Source of the DNA: Pseudooceanicola lipolyticus
GTDB taxonomy: Bacteria; Pseudomonadota; Alphaproteobacteria; Rhodobacterales; Rhodobacteraceae
Assembly: GCF_002786325.1 (NCBI RefSeq)
Contig: NZ_PGTB01000001.1
Coordinates: forward strand, 1 to 64,000
Reading direction: 5' to 3'
Length of the DNA stretch: 64,000 nt
The notes beneath the pieces were generated by a model. That model had not been told where the DNA came from. It searched no databases and saw nothing but the letters and a program-made list of their open reading frames with translations. Below are positions 17,492 to 26,126 of the stretch, piece after piece. How positions within the stretch are numbered: position 1 is the stretch's first letter; every line of letters begins with the position of its first letter. The position numbers and the translations under genes were made by a program.

Positions 17492-17609
17492 AGCGGGGAC
17501 ATTGCGCGTCCTTCAGTGGCATAATATTTTTTGGCGGGCGATACCTATTTTTTACTTAGTACGGGAAACGCCTGCCGTCGAGGGTGTACCCCGCAATCCC
17601 CCGCAGGGT

Positions 17610-18479
17610 TCAACGCCCAAGAGGCGGCTCAGGGGCCAGCCGGGAGGATTCGACAGCTGGCTGTTCGGTTTCGGCCATGGGTAGCGAAAAGACGCTGCCG
17701 TGGCGTTCGGGCGGACCCTCCGGCAGGGTCTTTAACGTCGCCGCGCAGAGAAAAAGGCGCTCCCGGTCCGCAGCGCAGGAAATTGCCATCTGTCCCGGCA
17801 CGTCGATCTGGAAAAGATGGTCACCATCCGCCGACAGGCACAAGAACCGCTCTTCGAACAGCAAGGGCACCCAGAGACGCCCCAGCCGATCTTGGCACAG
17901 CCCGTCCGGATGCCCAGGCAGTTTGGCAAGGATGCGCCGGTCCTCGAGCGCGCCGTCCTGCCCGATCCGAAACGATGTAAGCTGTTTGCCAAAGGTTTCG
18001 CAGAGGATCAGCCGATTGCCGGCGACAATCATGCCATTCGGGAAAAAGACATCTTCGGCGACGACGCGACAGCCGTGATCAGGATGAAAGCCATGAATGC
18101 GACCGCGGTTCACCGGCTCGTCCTGGCCAAAGGCAAAGCCGGTCTCGCCCACCCAGGCCCAGCCGTCCGGACCCACGATCATATCGTTGAAATTCCCGTT
18201 CAGCCCGTCACCAAGATCAAACAACAACTCGGGCTGCGCGTCCCCGCTCCAGCGGTAAAGCCGCGCGGCCAATGAGGTTGCGTAGAGCAGATCGCCGCCC
18301 GAGGTGAAATCCATTCCCGCCGGGCGCTCGGCAACGCTCAGCACGGTTTTGGCATCCTGCCCGTCTTGCACCTGCGCGATGCGGAAATTGTGCACGTCTG
18401 AAATCCACAGCGCGCCGCGATGCCAGCGCGGCGCTTCGGGCCAGGAAAACCCCGTCGCCCAGGTGGCAAGGCGGTTCAT
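17610..18479 (-). CDS. SMP-30/gluconolactonase/LRE-family protein
   Basis: The 289-residue protein shows the six-bladed propeller pattern of SMP-30 lactonases: FSWPEAPRWHRGALWISDVHNFRI, ERPAGMDFTSGGDLLYATS, GLNGNFNDMIVGPDGWAWVGETGF, FFPNGMIVAGNRLILCET, PGHPDGLCQDRLGRLWVP. The Glu of PEAP, the Asn of GNFND and the Asp of GHPDG fit the divalent-metal site. It probably opens a lactone. The start overlaps the hydroxylase stop by ATGA, so it works with that enzyme, perhaps on a lactone formed after ring cleavage. Confidence 0.87.
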   Translation of the reverse strand: MNRLATWATGFSWPEAPRWHRGALWISDVHNFRIAQVQDGQDAKTVLSVAERPAGMDFTSGGDLLYATSLAARLYRWSGDAQPELLFDLGDGLNGNFNDMIVGPDGWAWVGETGFAFGQDEPVNRGRIHGFHPDHGCRVVAEDVFFPNGMIVAGNRLILCETFGKQLTSFRIGQDGALEDRRILAKLPGHPDGLCQDRLGRLWVPLLFEERFLCLSADGDHLFQIDVPGQMAISCAADRERLFLCAATLKTLPEGPPERHGSVFSLPMAETEQPAVESSRLAPEPPLGR

Positions 18480-20080
18480 GTCGCACTCGCCTCGGCCGCG
18501 GCGGTCAGGCACAGCCCGGACAGCAGATCGTCCACCAGTCCGCCCAGATCCGCAGGGGTCTGCGCGGTGCCGAAGAGGTAAAAATCCGGGCGTGTCAGGA
18601 CCGCGCAGATGCCCTGTTCTTCGAACCAGCGGGCATAGTCGCCCTCGGCATCGCGGGCTGACCCGCCGCCATGATCCCCGACCGAGACGATGCTGCCGCC
18701 GATCCTTTCGAGCCCCTCTTTTTGCTGCGGGTTCAAGATCTCGTTCGGGTCGAAGCCAAGGCCGAGCAGGGTAAAGCCGGTGCCAAAGACCGTATCGGCA
18801 AGCAGCACTTTGCCAGCCGTTTCGACCCGGCGTTGCAGCGACAGCGTTCCAGCCAGGTGCAACGGCGCTCCGGCCGCGTTTCGGGCGATCACGCCCTGCC
18901 GAAGCTGGGGAAAATCCGGCATGGGGGGGAGCCAGCCCTGGCGGAATTTTCGGTCGCGCTCCTCGGCCTGGGCCGGATCCAGCGTACAGGGCACTTTCCC
19001 GGCTTCGAGCGAGATTCGGGTCCATGCCTCTGTGTGCGGCGAGCGTTCGGGTTCATAGGTGTCGAGCAGCGCGTCGCTGGCGATGCCGCGCCGGACCAGA
19101 TCCATTTTCCAGGCCAGGTTGACCGCGTCACGCATGCCCGAACACATCCCCTGACCCATGAAGGGCGGCATCGTATGGGCCGCGTCGCCAGCCAGGAACA
19201 CTGGCCCGCGGCGCCATTCCCGGGCGTGCCGCGCTTCGAAGGTATAGACCAGCTGGCGCACGATTTCGAGGTCGTCCGGACCCATGCCCAGCTCGCCCAA
19301 CAGCCGCCAGGCCGCTTCTTCTGTCAGCAGGCTCTGCGGGTCTTCGCCCGGCAGCACCGCCCATTCCCAACGGCGATGCCGTTTGCCAAGCGGCAGAACG
19401 GTTGTCGGTCGCCGTGGGTCACAAATCTGTCCGCAGTCAAATTCGAAAGCCAACTCGCGTTTCTTGCGCGCGTCGATCACCAGCCATTTTTCATTAAACC
19501 CAAGGTCATCGCGTTCTATGCCCAGCGTCTGCCGCACCGAGCTGTTCGCCCCGTCACAGGCCACCAGGAAGCGTGCGGTGAAGGTCTGGGTCTCGTCTGT
19601 CACGACGGGCACATGACTTCCCGGCGCGGTTTCGGTGCGCGCGATGGTACAGCGCACGCCGCCGCCGGCTTCTTCGAAGGAAACCAGTTGCCAACCCAGG
19701 AAATCGGTGTTCGAGGGCGCGGCGGCCAGCTTGCGGCCAAGCGCGTTCTCGAACACCGGCTGAAACTGCATGTAGTCGGAATTGTAGCCCGAGACGCTTG
19801 TCTCGCCCCAGTCGAATTCCAGCAATGTTTCGCCATGTGCATTCACCCACACGTATTCGGTGGTTGGATAGCAATCGGCCAGCACGTCGTCGACGATGCC
19901 GAATTTCTGGAACAGCCGCATGATTTCGTGATCGACATGGCCCGCGCGCGGCAAGCCATAGAGATCGCGGTGTTTTTCGATCACCGCGGTCTTCATTCCG
20001 TGCTGGGCCGCGCTCATCGCCATGGTCAAGCCGACCGGTCCCCGACCGATCACGGCGATATCGTAGTCAAATGAATCCAT
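18476..20080 (-). CDS. FAD-dependent aromatic hydroxylase, MhpA-like
   Basis: The 534-residue class A flavoprotein monooxygenase has IAVIGRGPVGLTMAMSAAQHG at residues about 8-28, DGANSSVR near 180 and the GD motif FLAGDAAHTMPPFMGQGMCSGMRDAVNLAWKM, closest in wording to 3-(3-hydroxyphenyl)propionate 2-hydroxylase (MhpA). It should hydroxylate a phenolic acid to a catechol with NAD(P)H and O2. The ATG at 20080 is preferred because GGGAGGAGG lies upstream; ATGs 12 and 22 codons earlier are possible. It is divergent from the FAH/dioxygenase genes, which would process the catechol. Confidence 0.87.
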   Translation of the reverse strand: MDSFDYDIAVIGRGPVGLTMAMSAAQHGMKTAVIEKHRDLYGLPRAGHVDHEIMRLFQKFGIVDDVLADCYPTTEYVWVNAHGETLLEFDWGETSVSGYNSDYMQFQPVFENALGRKLAAAPSNTDFLGWQLVSFEEAGGGVRCTIARTETAPGSHVPVVTDETQTFTARFLVACDGANSSVRQTLGIERDDLGFNEKWLVIDARKKRELAFEFDCGQICDPRRPTTVLPLGKRHRRWEWAVLPGEDPQSLLTEEAAWRLLGELGMGPDDLEIVRQLVYTFEARHAREWRRGPVFLAGDAAHTMPPFMGQGMCSGMRDAVNLAWKMDLVRRGIASDALLDTYEPERSPHTEAWTRISLEAGKVPCTLDPAQAEERDRKFRQGWLPPMPDFPQLRQGVIARNAAGAPLHLAGTLSLQRRVETAGKVLLADTVFGTGFTLLGLGFDPNEILNPQQKEGLERIGGSIVSVGDHGGGSARDAEGDYARWFEEQGICAVLTRPDFYLFGTAQTPADLGGLVDDLLSGLCLTAAAEASAT

Positions 20081-20149
20081 GTCCCCGGTTCCTCCTCCCG
20101 TTGCCGTCAGACTCATGTCCCGGCGCAAGCCGGCAAAGTCGAACATTGT

Positions 20150-20164
20150 CCATAAAATATATTT
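20150..20164. promoter_or_regulatory. Shared 15-base promoter element, copy 1
   Basis: CCATAAAATATATTT in the 144-base divergent promoter region is repeated exactly at 22508-22522, before the ABC importer operon. A TTGACA (-35-like) follows at 20169-20174, with AATACC near 20191 as a weak -10. It may be the operator by which one regulator coordinates the hydroxylase, dioxygenase and importer units. Confidence 0.5.
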
Positions 20165-20224
20165 TTAGTTGACAAAAAGATCAAACAGAAAATACCGTGG
20201 CGCCAGACTTGAAGGAGGCTTCCA

Positions 20225-21100
20225 ATGAAATTTGTCAGATTCGAACGAGACGGAACCGAATATCTGGCGGTTGAACAAAACGGCGCGTTGCATGGTCTGC
20301 CGGTGACCGACCGCGCCTTTCCCGGCACCCTCGACGACCTGATCGGGGATGCGGAGGCGCTGGCCGCAGCGGGCCAAACGCTGGCCGCGGCCCCCGCCCT
20401 GTCAGATGCGGGCGCCCGGTATCTGCCGCCGTTCGAACGGTCGGGCAAAATTCTTTGCGTCGGATTGAACTATAGCGATCATACCGAGGAATCGGGCTAT
20501 GATCAGCCGGACTATCCCACCATTTTTGCGCGCTTTTCCAGCGGCTTGATCGCCCATGAAGCCCCGATCGTCCGGCCGTCGCTCTCGGAAACGCTGGACT
20601 ACGAAGGTGAACTTGTCGCGGTGATCGGCACGCCGGCCTCCAAGGTTTCGGAAGGTACGGCGCTGGATCATGTCGCCGGCTATTCGATTTTCAACGACGG
20701 GTCGGTGCGCGAATTTCAGCATGTCACCCCGCAATGGACGCTGGGCAAAAATTTCGACAACACCGGCGCGTTCGGTCCCTGTTTTGTCACCGCAGGCGAT
20801 CTTCCCAAGGGCGCCTTGGGGCTGACGCTGGAAACCCGGTTGAATGGCGCGGTGGTGCAATCCGCCAAGATTGACCAGATGGTCTTCTCTGTGGCGAAGC
20901 TGGTGTCTATCCTGAGCCAGAGCATGACGCTTATGCCCGGCGATCTTTTGGTCACCGGCACGCCGTCTGGCATTGGTGCCGCCCGCAAGCCCCCGCTGTG
21001 GATGAAGGCGGGCGATGTCTGCGAGGTCGAAATTGAAGGTATCGGGGTGTTGCGCAACCGGATCGTGGACGAACCCGCCAAGGCTGCGAATGCCGCATAG
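20225..21100 (+). CDS. Fumarylacetoacetate hydrolase family protein
   Basis: The 291-residue protein has a short N-terminal domain and the FAH catalytic domain with ILCVGLNYSDHTEESG, the metal ligands in LDYEGELVAVIG (two Glu) and the Asp of IFNDGSVREFQ, and LLVTGTPSGIGAARKPPLWMKAGDVCEVEIEGIG near the C-terminus. FAH-family members cleave acylpyruvates, hydrate 2-oxo-pent-4-enoates or decarboxylate oxo acids, all steps after meta ring cleavage. AAGGAGG precedes the ATG by 6 bases. It is 39 bases before the dioxygenase gene. The exact reaction is undecided. Confidence 0.9.
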   Translation: MKFVRFERDGTEYLAVEQNGALHGLPVTDRAFPGTLDDLIGDAEALAAAGQTLAAAPALSDAGARYLPPFERSGKILCVGLNYSDHTEESGYDQPDYPTIFARFSSGLIAHEAPIVRPSLSETLDYEGELVAVIGTPASKVSEGTALDHVAGYSIFNDGSVREFQHVTPQWTLGKNFDNTGAFGPCFVTAGDLPKGALGLTLETRLNGAVVQSAKIDQMVFSVAKLVSILSQSMTLMPGDLLVTGTPSGIGAARKPPLWMKAGDVCEVEIEGIGVLRNRIVDEPAKAANAA

Positions 21101-21139
21101 GCACACGGTCCGGGCGCGCAGACAGGGAGGAGACTTTGA

Positions 21140-22096
21140 ATGACCGCAATCACCGGCTTTATCAGGCCTTCCCGGCGACAGGGCGTTCTCGGGGTACACT
21201 CGATGGACCATTTCCACATGGAAGTGCCCGACCTGGAAGAAGCGCGCCAATTCTATCAAGCCTTCGGTTTGAGTGTCCGCGAGGACGGCGATGGGCTTGG
21301 CCTGTATACCTTTGGCAATGATCATCGCTGGGCCAGCCTGTCAGAAGGGCCGCGCAAGAAGATGTCGTTCTTGTCTTTCGGAGTTTTCGAAGACGATTTC
21401 GAACCGTTCCGCCGCCACGTGGAATCCCAAGGCATCGCGCTGAGAGACGCGCCGCCGGGGTTCGAATGCAACGGGTTCTGGTTTCACGATCAGGACGGGA
21501 ACCTGATCGAAGTGCGCGTCGCGGAAAAAACCTCGCCGAACCAGAAATCCACGGTCAGCAATGTTTCGGTCCCTGCCAACCAGCGGGGCACCGTCACCAA
21601 TTCCAACGCGCCGATTATTCGGCCGCGCCGCATGGCGCATATGCTGATCTTCACCCGCGACGTACCCAAGGCGATCGAGTTCTATCACCGGGTTCTCGGG
21701 CTGCGGGTGTCGGATACGTCGGGCGAGGGCATTGCCTTCATGCACGGCGTCCATGGCAGCGATCATCACCTGATCGCCTTTGCCAAGTCCGGGGCACCCG
21801 GATTGCACCATTGCAGCTGGGATCTGGAATCGATCGACCAGATCGGCCTGGGTGCCATGCAGATGGCGGACAAGGGCTATGACCGGGGCTGGGGCCTGGG
21901 CCGCCATGTACTCGGGTCAAACTACTTCCATTACGTGCGCGATCCCTGGGGCAGCTATTCCGAATATTCTTCGGATATCGATTACGTCTCGGCCGATCAT
22001 GATTGGGAAGCCGGCGATTTTGCCGCCGAAGACGCGTTTTATATCTGGGGACCAGCTGCGCCAGATGATTTCGTGCACAATTACGAGGCCGACTGA
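21140..22096 (+). CDS. Two-domain extradiol ring-cleavage dioxygenase (VOC, type I)
   Basis: The 318-residue protein has two VOC modules: N-terminal MDHFHMEVPDLEEARQFYQAFGL (residues about 22-45) and C-terminal MAHMLIFTRDVPKAIEFYHRVLGL (from about 165). In the C-terminal module the iron triad can be placed as His of AHMLIFT, His of LHHCSWDLES and Glu of YSEYSSDIDY, as in 2,3-dihydroxybiphenyl- and catechol-2,3-dioxygenases. It should cleave a catechol beside its hydroxyls. The hydroxylase across the divergent promoter could supply this catechol. It ends the short FAH operon. Confidence 0.88.
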   Translation: MTAITGFIRPSRRQGVLGVHSMDHFHMEVPDLEEARQFYQAFGLSVREDGDGLGLYTFGNDHRWASLSEGPRKKMSFLSFGVFEDDFEPFRRHVESQGIALRDAPPGFECNGFWFHDQDGNLIEVRVAEKTSPNQKSTVSNVSVPANQRGTVTNSNAPIIRPRRMAHMLIFTRDVPKAIEFYHRVLGLRVSDTSGEGIAFMHGVHGSDHHLIAFAKSGAPGLHHCSWDLESIDQIGLGAMQMADKGYDRGWGLGRHVLGSNYFHYVRDPWGSYSEYSSDIDYVSADHDWEAGDFAAEDAFYIWGPAAPDDFVHNYEAD

Positions 22097-22152
22097 CCCA
22101 CGCCGAGATACCACCGCCCTTCGAACAATCGCGCTTGGCAGCGGGGGCGACA

Positions 22153-22181
22153 GCCGCCGGTGCCCGGGGGCGGTGTTTTTT
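22153..22181 (+). terminator. Rho-independent terminator after the dioxygenase gene
   Basis: GCCGCC (22153-22158) can pair with GGCGGT ending at 22174, followed after one base by TTTTTT (22176-22181). It lies 57 bases after the dioxygenase stop and should end that transcript. Confidence 0.6.
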
Positions 22182-22624
22182 ATCGGGCGCCTGCGCGGCG
22201 GCCTGCAGACGCAATCGCGGCCCTTGCATTTTCCGGGCCTGCCGGCATTCGGTTGACCAGCCAGCCGCCAGGCTGATCAACAGTCGCTTTTGCGACATTG
22301 GGGCAAGTCGACCCAGACAGTGTAGATTCTCAATTCGCTGATTCCGCGGGCCAGAATTCCGCCACACACCCGCGGAACACGGAGGAACCAAGCAACAGGT
22401 CACCACTGTTTTCCGGCCCGTTCGAAATGCTCAACGCAGCGATATTGCGCGAGAGCACAAGTGGTTATCGGCAAAACCAGTTTGGCCACGAGCGTGGAAT
22501 TCAGCCGACCATAAAATATATTTACAAGCTAGTAATATTTATTACTATGAAAAACGTATCGTGCCGAGGCATGATCGGGAGGAGCGGCCGAGGAGGCTCG
22601 CGGGAAATCCAGGGAGGAACGACA
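22182..22624 (+). promoter_or_regulatory. Leader and promoter region of the CUT2-type importer operon
   Basis: No gene-like frame is seen in these 443 bases; a plus-strand frame entering the binding-protein gene from 22298 is not protein-like before 22625. The last 120 bases are AT-rich and include the shared element at 22508-22522 and AGTAATATTTATTACTAT (an imperfect dyad, 22530-22547). GGGAGGA precedes the ATG at 22625. Confidence 0.5.
22508..22522. promoter_or_regulatory. Shared 15-base promoter element, copy 2
   Basis: CCATAAAATATATTT is identical to 20150-20164. It lies 103 bases before the importer binding-protein gene, in an AT-rich patch that probably also contains the promoter. The exact match over 15 bases in a GC-rich genome is unlikely to be random, though AT-rich promoter DNA raises the odds. 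Confidence 0.5.
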
Positions 22625-23602
22625 ATGAAGACTTTGCTCTGCAAACCGGCAGCACTTGCACTGGCTTGTGCCTTTGCCGCCAACACTGCCAGCGCCGAGA
22701 ACGCCAAGACCATTGCACTTCTCGTCGGGCCGACACAGGACGCCTTCATCGGCACTTGGGTGGCCACCTTCGAAGCGGGGGCAAAGGCGCAGGGGATGGA
22801 TGTCAGCGTGTTTTCCAGCCCGTTTGACCCCGCACTTCAGGCGCGCCAGTTCGACGACGCCGTTGCGCAGAACTTCGACGGCATCATCTTGCAGGCGATC
22901 AGCCAGAACGCCATCGTGCCCAGCCTCACCCGCGCCAAAGAAGCCGATGTGCCGGTTCTAACCGCCATGGCGCCGCTGGCCGAGGACAGCAAGACCTTGG
23001 CCTATTCCTATATCGGGGAAGATTCGACTACCCTTGGCACCCTGGCCGCCCGCGCCATGGCCGAGGCCCTGGCCGCGCAGGGCAAGTCCTCGGGCCGCAT
23101 TGCGGCGATCACAGGGGCGCTGGCCGAAGGCGTGGCGCCGCTGCGCCTGGACGCCTTCAAGAAAACCCTCGCGGAACTTGCGCCGGATTTCGAGATTGTT
23201 GCTATTGAAGATGTGAAATGGAATCCGGTCACCGGCGAACAGGTCACCGGTCAGCTGCTGGCGCGATTTGCGGGCACCGGCGGGCTTGACGGCATCTACG
23301 GTATGAATGACCGGCTGGCCAATGCCGCGGTGCAGGCCGCGGAAACCGCGGGCATCGCGCTTGGCGGAGATGACGGTCTGATCATCGTGGGTGGCAATTG
23401 CCAGGCCCCTGGCATTCAGGGGATCATGGCCGGAACCATAGCCGCGACCGTGGAAATGTTGCCGGCAGTCTCGGCCAGCACCGCCGTACAGGTGATGCAA
23501 GACCTGCTGAACGGAGGCGAGGTCGCGCCGGAATATTTTGAACAACACGTGATCGTCACGGCTGACAACCTCGCCGATCATGCCTCGGCCTGTTCGTACT
23601 GA
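22625..23602 (+). CDS. ABC transporter substrate-binding protein, RbsB-like (CUT2)
   Basis: The 325-residue protein has a signal peptide (MKTLLCKPAALALACAFAANTASA) and the periplasmic-binding-protein fold of the ribose family: AGAKAQGMDVSVFSSPFDPALQARQFDDAVAQNFDGIIL, GRIAAITGALAEGVAPLRLDAF and GIYGMNDRLANAAVQAAE. CUT2 proteins usually bind pentoses, hexoses or autoinducers. Aromatic genes on both sides suggest a non-sugar ligand such as an aromatic glycoside or aryl ether, but this is inference. Confidence 0.9.
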   Translation: MKTLLCKPAALALACAFAANTASAENAKTIALLVGPTQDAFIGTWVATFEAGAKAQGMDVSVFSSPFDPALQARQFDDAVAQNFDGIILQAISQNAIVPSLTRAKEADVPVLTAMAPLAEDSKTLAYSYIGEDSTTLGTLAARAMAEALAAQGKSSGRIAAITGALAEGVAPLRLDAFKKTLAELAPDFEIVAIEDVKWNPVTGEQVTGQLLARFAGTGGLDGIYGMNDRLANAAVQAAETAGIALGGDDGLIIVGGNCQAPGIQGIMAGTIAATVEMLPAVSASTAVQVMQDLLNGGEVAPEYFEQHVIVTADNLADHASACSY

Positions 23603-23632
23603 CGCCAGCCCAGCCGGGTCAGGATCACAATC

Positions 23633-25183
23633 ATGGACACCCCCACAGCAAGTCTGGAGGCGGCGCAGAAACGCGCCCCTTCCCAGCCGGCGCCCCCTGT
23701 TCTTTCGGTGCAGGGCTTGGCGCGGCGCTTCGGTGCGATACAAGCGCTGAGCGACGTATCGCTTGACCTTCGCTCTGGCGAGCTCCGGGCGATACTGGGC
23801 GAAAACGGGGCGGGAAAAAGTACTCTCGTCAAGATCCTCACCGGCATCCACATGGCGGATGCCGGCGAGATTCAGATCGATGGAGCGCCCGTCAGGCCCG
23901 CAAACCCCCGCGAGGCGCAGGACCTGGGGATCAACCTGGTCTCGCAAGAGCTGAGCGTCTGCCGGGGGCTATCGGTTTTCGACAATATCCTGCTCGGATT
24001 GTCGGATCTGCCGATGTTTCACCGCCGCCCGGAATTGCGACGCCACGCGCGCGCAGCGCTGGACAGCATCGGTGCCGGCCATATCCCGCTCGACAAATCG
24101 GCCGAAGACCTCTCGACCGGCGAGCGTCAGCTGATCGAGATTGCCCGGATGATGAGCCGCGACACCCGTGTGCTGATCCTGGACGAGCCAACCGCGACCT
24201 TGTCGGATGGGGAAATCGCCTCGATCATGTCTGCGCTGCGCAAGCTGCGCGCCAACGGCTGCGCCATTCTCTATATCACGCATCGCCTGGGCGAAGTCTT
24301 CGACGTGTGCGACACCGCCACCATCATGCGAAACGGCGCAGTCGTTTCGGACGGTCCGGTTGCCGAGCTCGACAAAAGCCAGTTGATCGAACTCATGCTC
24401 GGCCGCTCGCTGGGCGACATGTATCCCGCCCATGAACCCAAGGGCGGCAAGCCGATGTTGCAGGTCACAGGGCTGCAGATACCCAACCGGACCGAAGCGG
24501 TCAGCTTCTCGGTGCCGCGCGGCCAGATCGTCTGCCTGACCGGCCAGCTGGGATCGGGTGCCGAAGATGTCGTGCGGTCGCTGTGCGGCCTGGTCAGCGA
24601 TGCCAGCGGAACGATCTCGGTCGATGATCAGGTTCTGCCCCTGGGCCGGCCGGAAAAGGCGCTGGCTGCCGGGATCCGCTTTGTCTCGGGCGACCGCGCC
24701 GAAGAAGGTATTTTCATTCAAGAACCGGTCTGGTCCAACCTTGTTGCAACGCGGCTGCGCCGCCGGTCGCAGGTGGGCTGGCTGAACCTGTACCGCCTGC
24801 GCAAGGAGGCCCGGGGCCTGGCCGCGCATGTGGGCGTGGATTTGTCCCGAATGGCAACCCGCGCCTGCGACCTCAGCGGCGGCAATCAGCAAAAACTGGC
24901 CTTCGGTCGATGGGTCGACGATCACGGCGGCAAGGTCATTGCCATGATCGAGCCAACGCGCGGCATCGATGTCGGGGCGCGGGCCGAAATCTATGCCTTG
25001 ATGCGCCGCTTTTGCGAGCAGGGCTATGGCCTTGTGATTGCCTCCACCGATTTCACCGAAGTTCTCGGTCTGGGCGACGTGGTCGTCACGATGTTCCGGG
25101 GACGGGTGATCAACAGCTACAACGCCGACGCCATCGACATGCCCCGGCTGATCGCTGACGTCACGCATCCGGAGGCCGCATGA
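23633..25183 (+). CDS. ABC transporter ATP-binding protein, two-domain RbsA-like
   Basis: The 516-residue protein is a duplicated ABC ATPase. Domain 1 has Walker A GENGAGKST (about 62-70), signature LSTGERQLIEIARMM and Walker B ILDEPTATLSDGE. Domain 2 has the expected degenerate P-loop (CLTGQLGSGAEDV) and signature DLSGGNQQKLAFGRW. This is the normal CUT2 design, with one catalytically weak site. It follows the binding-protein gene by 30 bases and overlaps the next permease by ATGA. Confidence 0.93.
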   Translation: MDTPTASLEAAQKRAPSQPAPPVLSVQGLARRFGAIQALSDVSLDLRSGELRAILGENGAGKSTLVKILTGIHMADAGEIQIDGAPVRPANPREAQDLGINLVSQELSVCRGLSVFDNILLGLSDLPMFHRRPELRRHARAALDSIGAGHIPLDKSAEDLSTGERQLIEIARMMSRDTRVLILDEPTATLSDGEIASIMSALRKLRANGCAILYITHRLGEVFDVCDTATIMRNGAVVSDGPVAELDKSQLIELMLGRSLGDMYPAHEPKGGKPMLQVTGLQIPNRTEAVSFSVPRGQIVCLTGQLGSGAEDVVRSLCGLVSDASGTISVDDQVLPLGRPEKALAAGIRFVSGDRAEEGIFIQEPVWSNLVATRLRRRSQVGWLNLYRLRKEARGLAAHVGVDLSRMATRACDLSGGNQQKLAFGRWVDDHGGKVIAMIEPTRGIDVGARAEIYALMRRFCEQGYGLVIASTDFTEVLGLGDVVVTMFRGRVINSYNADAIDMPRLIADVTHPEAA

Positions 25184-26118
25184 GTACTCTTCTCTTGTCT
25201 CGGCGACTGCCAGTTGCCGCCGATCGCATCGCGACCGCGATCCGCATCGCCGCCATCGGCTGTCTCGTCCTCTTCGCGGTGACCACGCCAGGGTTCCTGT
25301 CGGCGCCGGCCATCCGTTCCTTCCTGACCACCATGTCCTTTGTCGGCTGCGTGGCTGTCGGGATGAGTTTCATCACCATCGGCGGCAGCCTGATGTCCTT
25401 CAGCCTCGGGGTCGGGCTGTCGGCAACCACCATCGTCTTCGTCGCCGCCCTGCCGCTGGGACTGTGGCCGGCGGCCGGGCTGGCCATTCTGTTCAGCTGC
25501 CTGCTGAACGGGGTGCAGGGGCTGGTGATCGGCTATCTCAGGGCCAACCCGATTATCGTGACGATGGCCTCTTTCGCGCTGATCACAGGTATCGCAACCC
25601 AGATCACTGCAGGGCGCGGCATCTACGCCTTCGGAACCGAAACCGCCGCTTTCAAGGGCAACCTCGGGCCTGTCCCCCTGCCGCTGGCGGTGTTTCTGGG
25701 GGTGGTCGTCGCCGGGCAGGCCATACTGGGGCACACGCGGATCGGACGCCAGATCATTCTGACCGGGTCCAACCCGCGATCGGTCCTGGCTGCGGGCATC
25801 GAACCCTGGCGCCCGATCACCTGGTCTTTTGTGCTGGCCGGGTTCTTCACCGCATTTGCCGCAATTCTGATGGCCGCACGCTATGGCTCGGGCGATCTGC
25901 AACATGGCATCGGCATGGAATACCATGCGATCTCGGCCGTGCTGGTGGGCGGCACCGCCATTCACGGCGGCAGCGGTTCGATCCTGCGCACCTTTTTCGG
26001 CACGCTCATCATCGCGGTATTCCAGGCCGTCTTGGTCCTGCGCGGCTTCTCAACCGAGCTTCAGCATCTGGCCCTGGGGGTGCTCGTGTTGCTTGTCATC
26101 ATTTTGCAGCGGAAGTGA
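25180..26118 (+). CDS. ABC transporter permease, RbsC-like, first of two
   Basis: The 312-residue membrane protein carries RbsC-family segments: GMSFITIGGSLMSFSLGVGLSATTI near the second helix, ANPIIVTMASFALITGIA, and the loop GSNPRSVLAAGIEPWRPITWSFVLAGFFTA with the conserved G-x-N/D of CUT2 permeases. The start overlaps the ATPase stop by ATGA. With the next gene it gives a heterodimeric membrane pore. Confidence 0.9.
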   Translation: MSTLLLSRRLPVAADRIATAIRIAAIGCLVLFAVTTPGFLSAPAIRSFLTTMSFVGCVAVGMSFITIGGSLMSFSLGVGLSATTIVFVAALPLGLWPAAGLAILFSCLLNGVQGLVIGYLRANPIIVTMASFALITGIATQITAGRGIYAFGTETAAFKGNLGPVPLPLAVFLGVVVAGQAILGHTRIGRQIILTGSNPRSVLAAGIEPWRPITWSFVLAGFFTAFAAILMAARYGSGDLQHGIGMEYHAISAVLVGGTAIHGGSGSILRTFFGTLIIAVFQAVLVLRGFSTELQHLALGVLVLLVIILQRK

Positions 26119-26126
26119 GGATGCTC

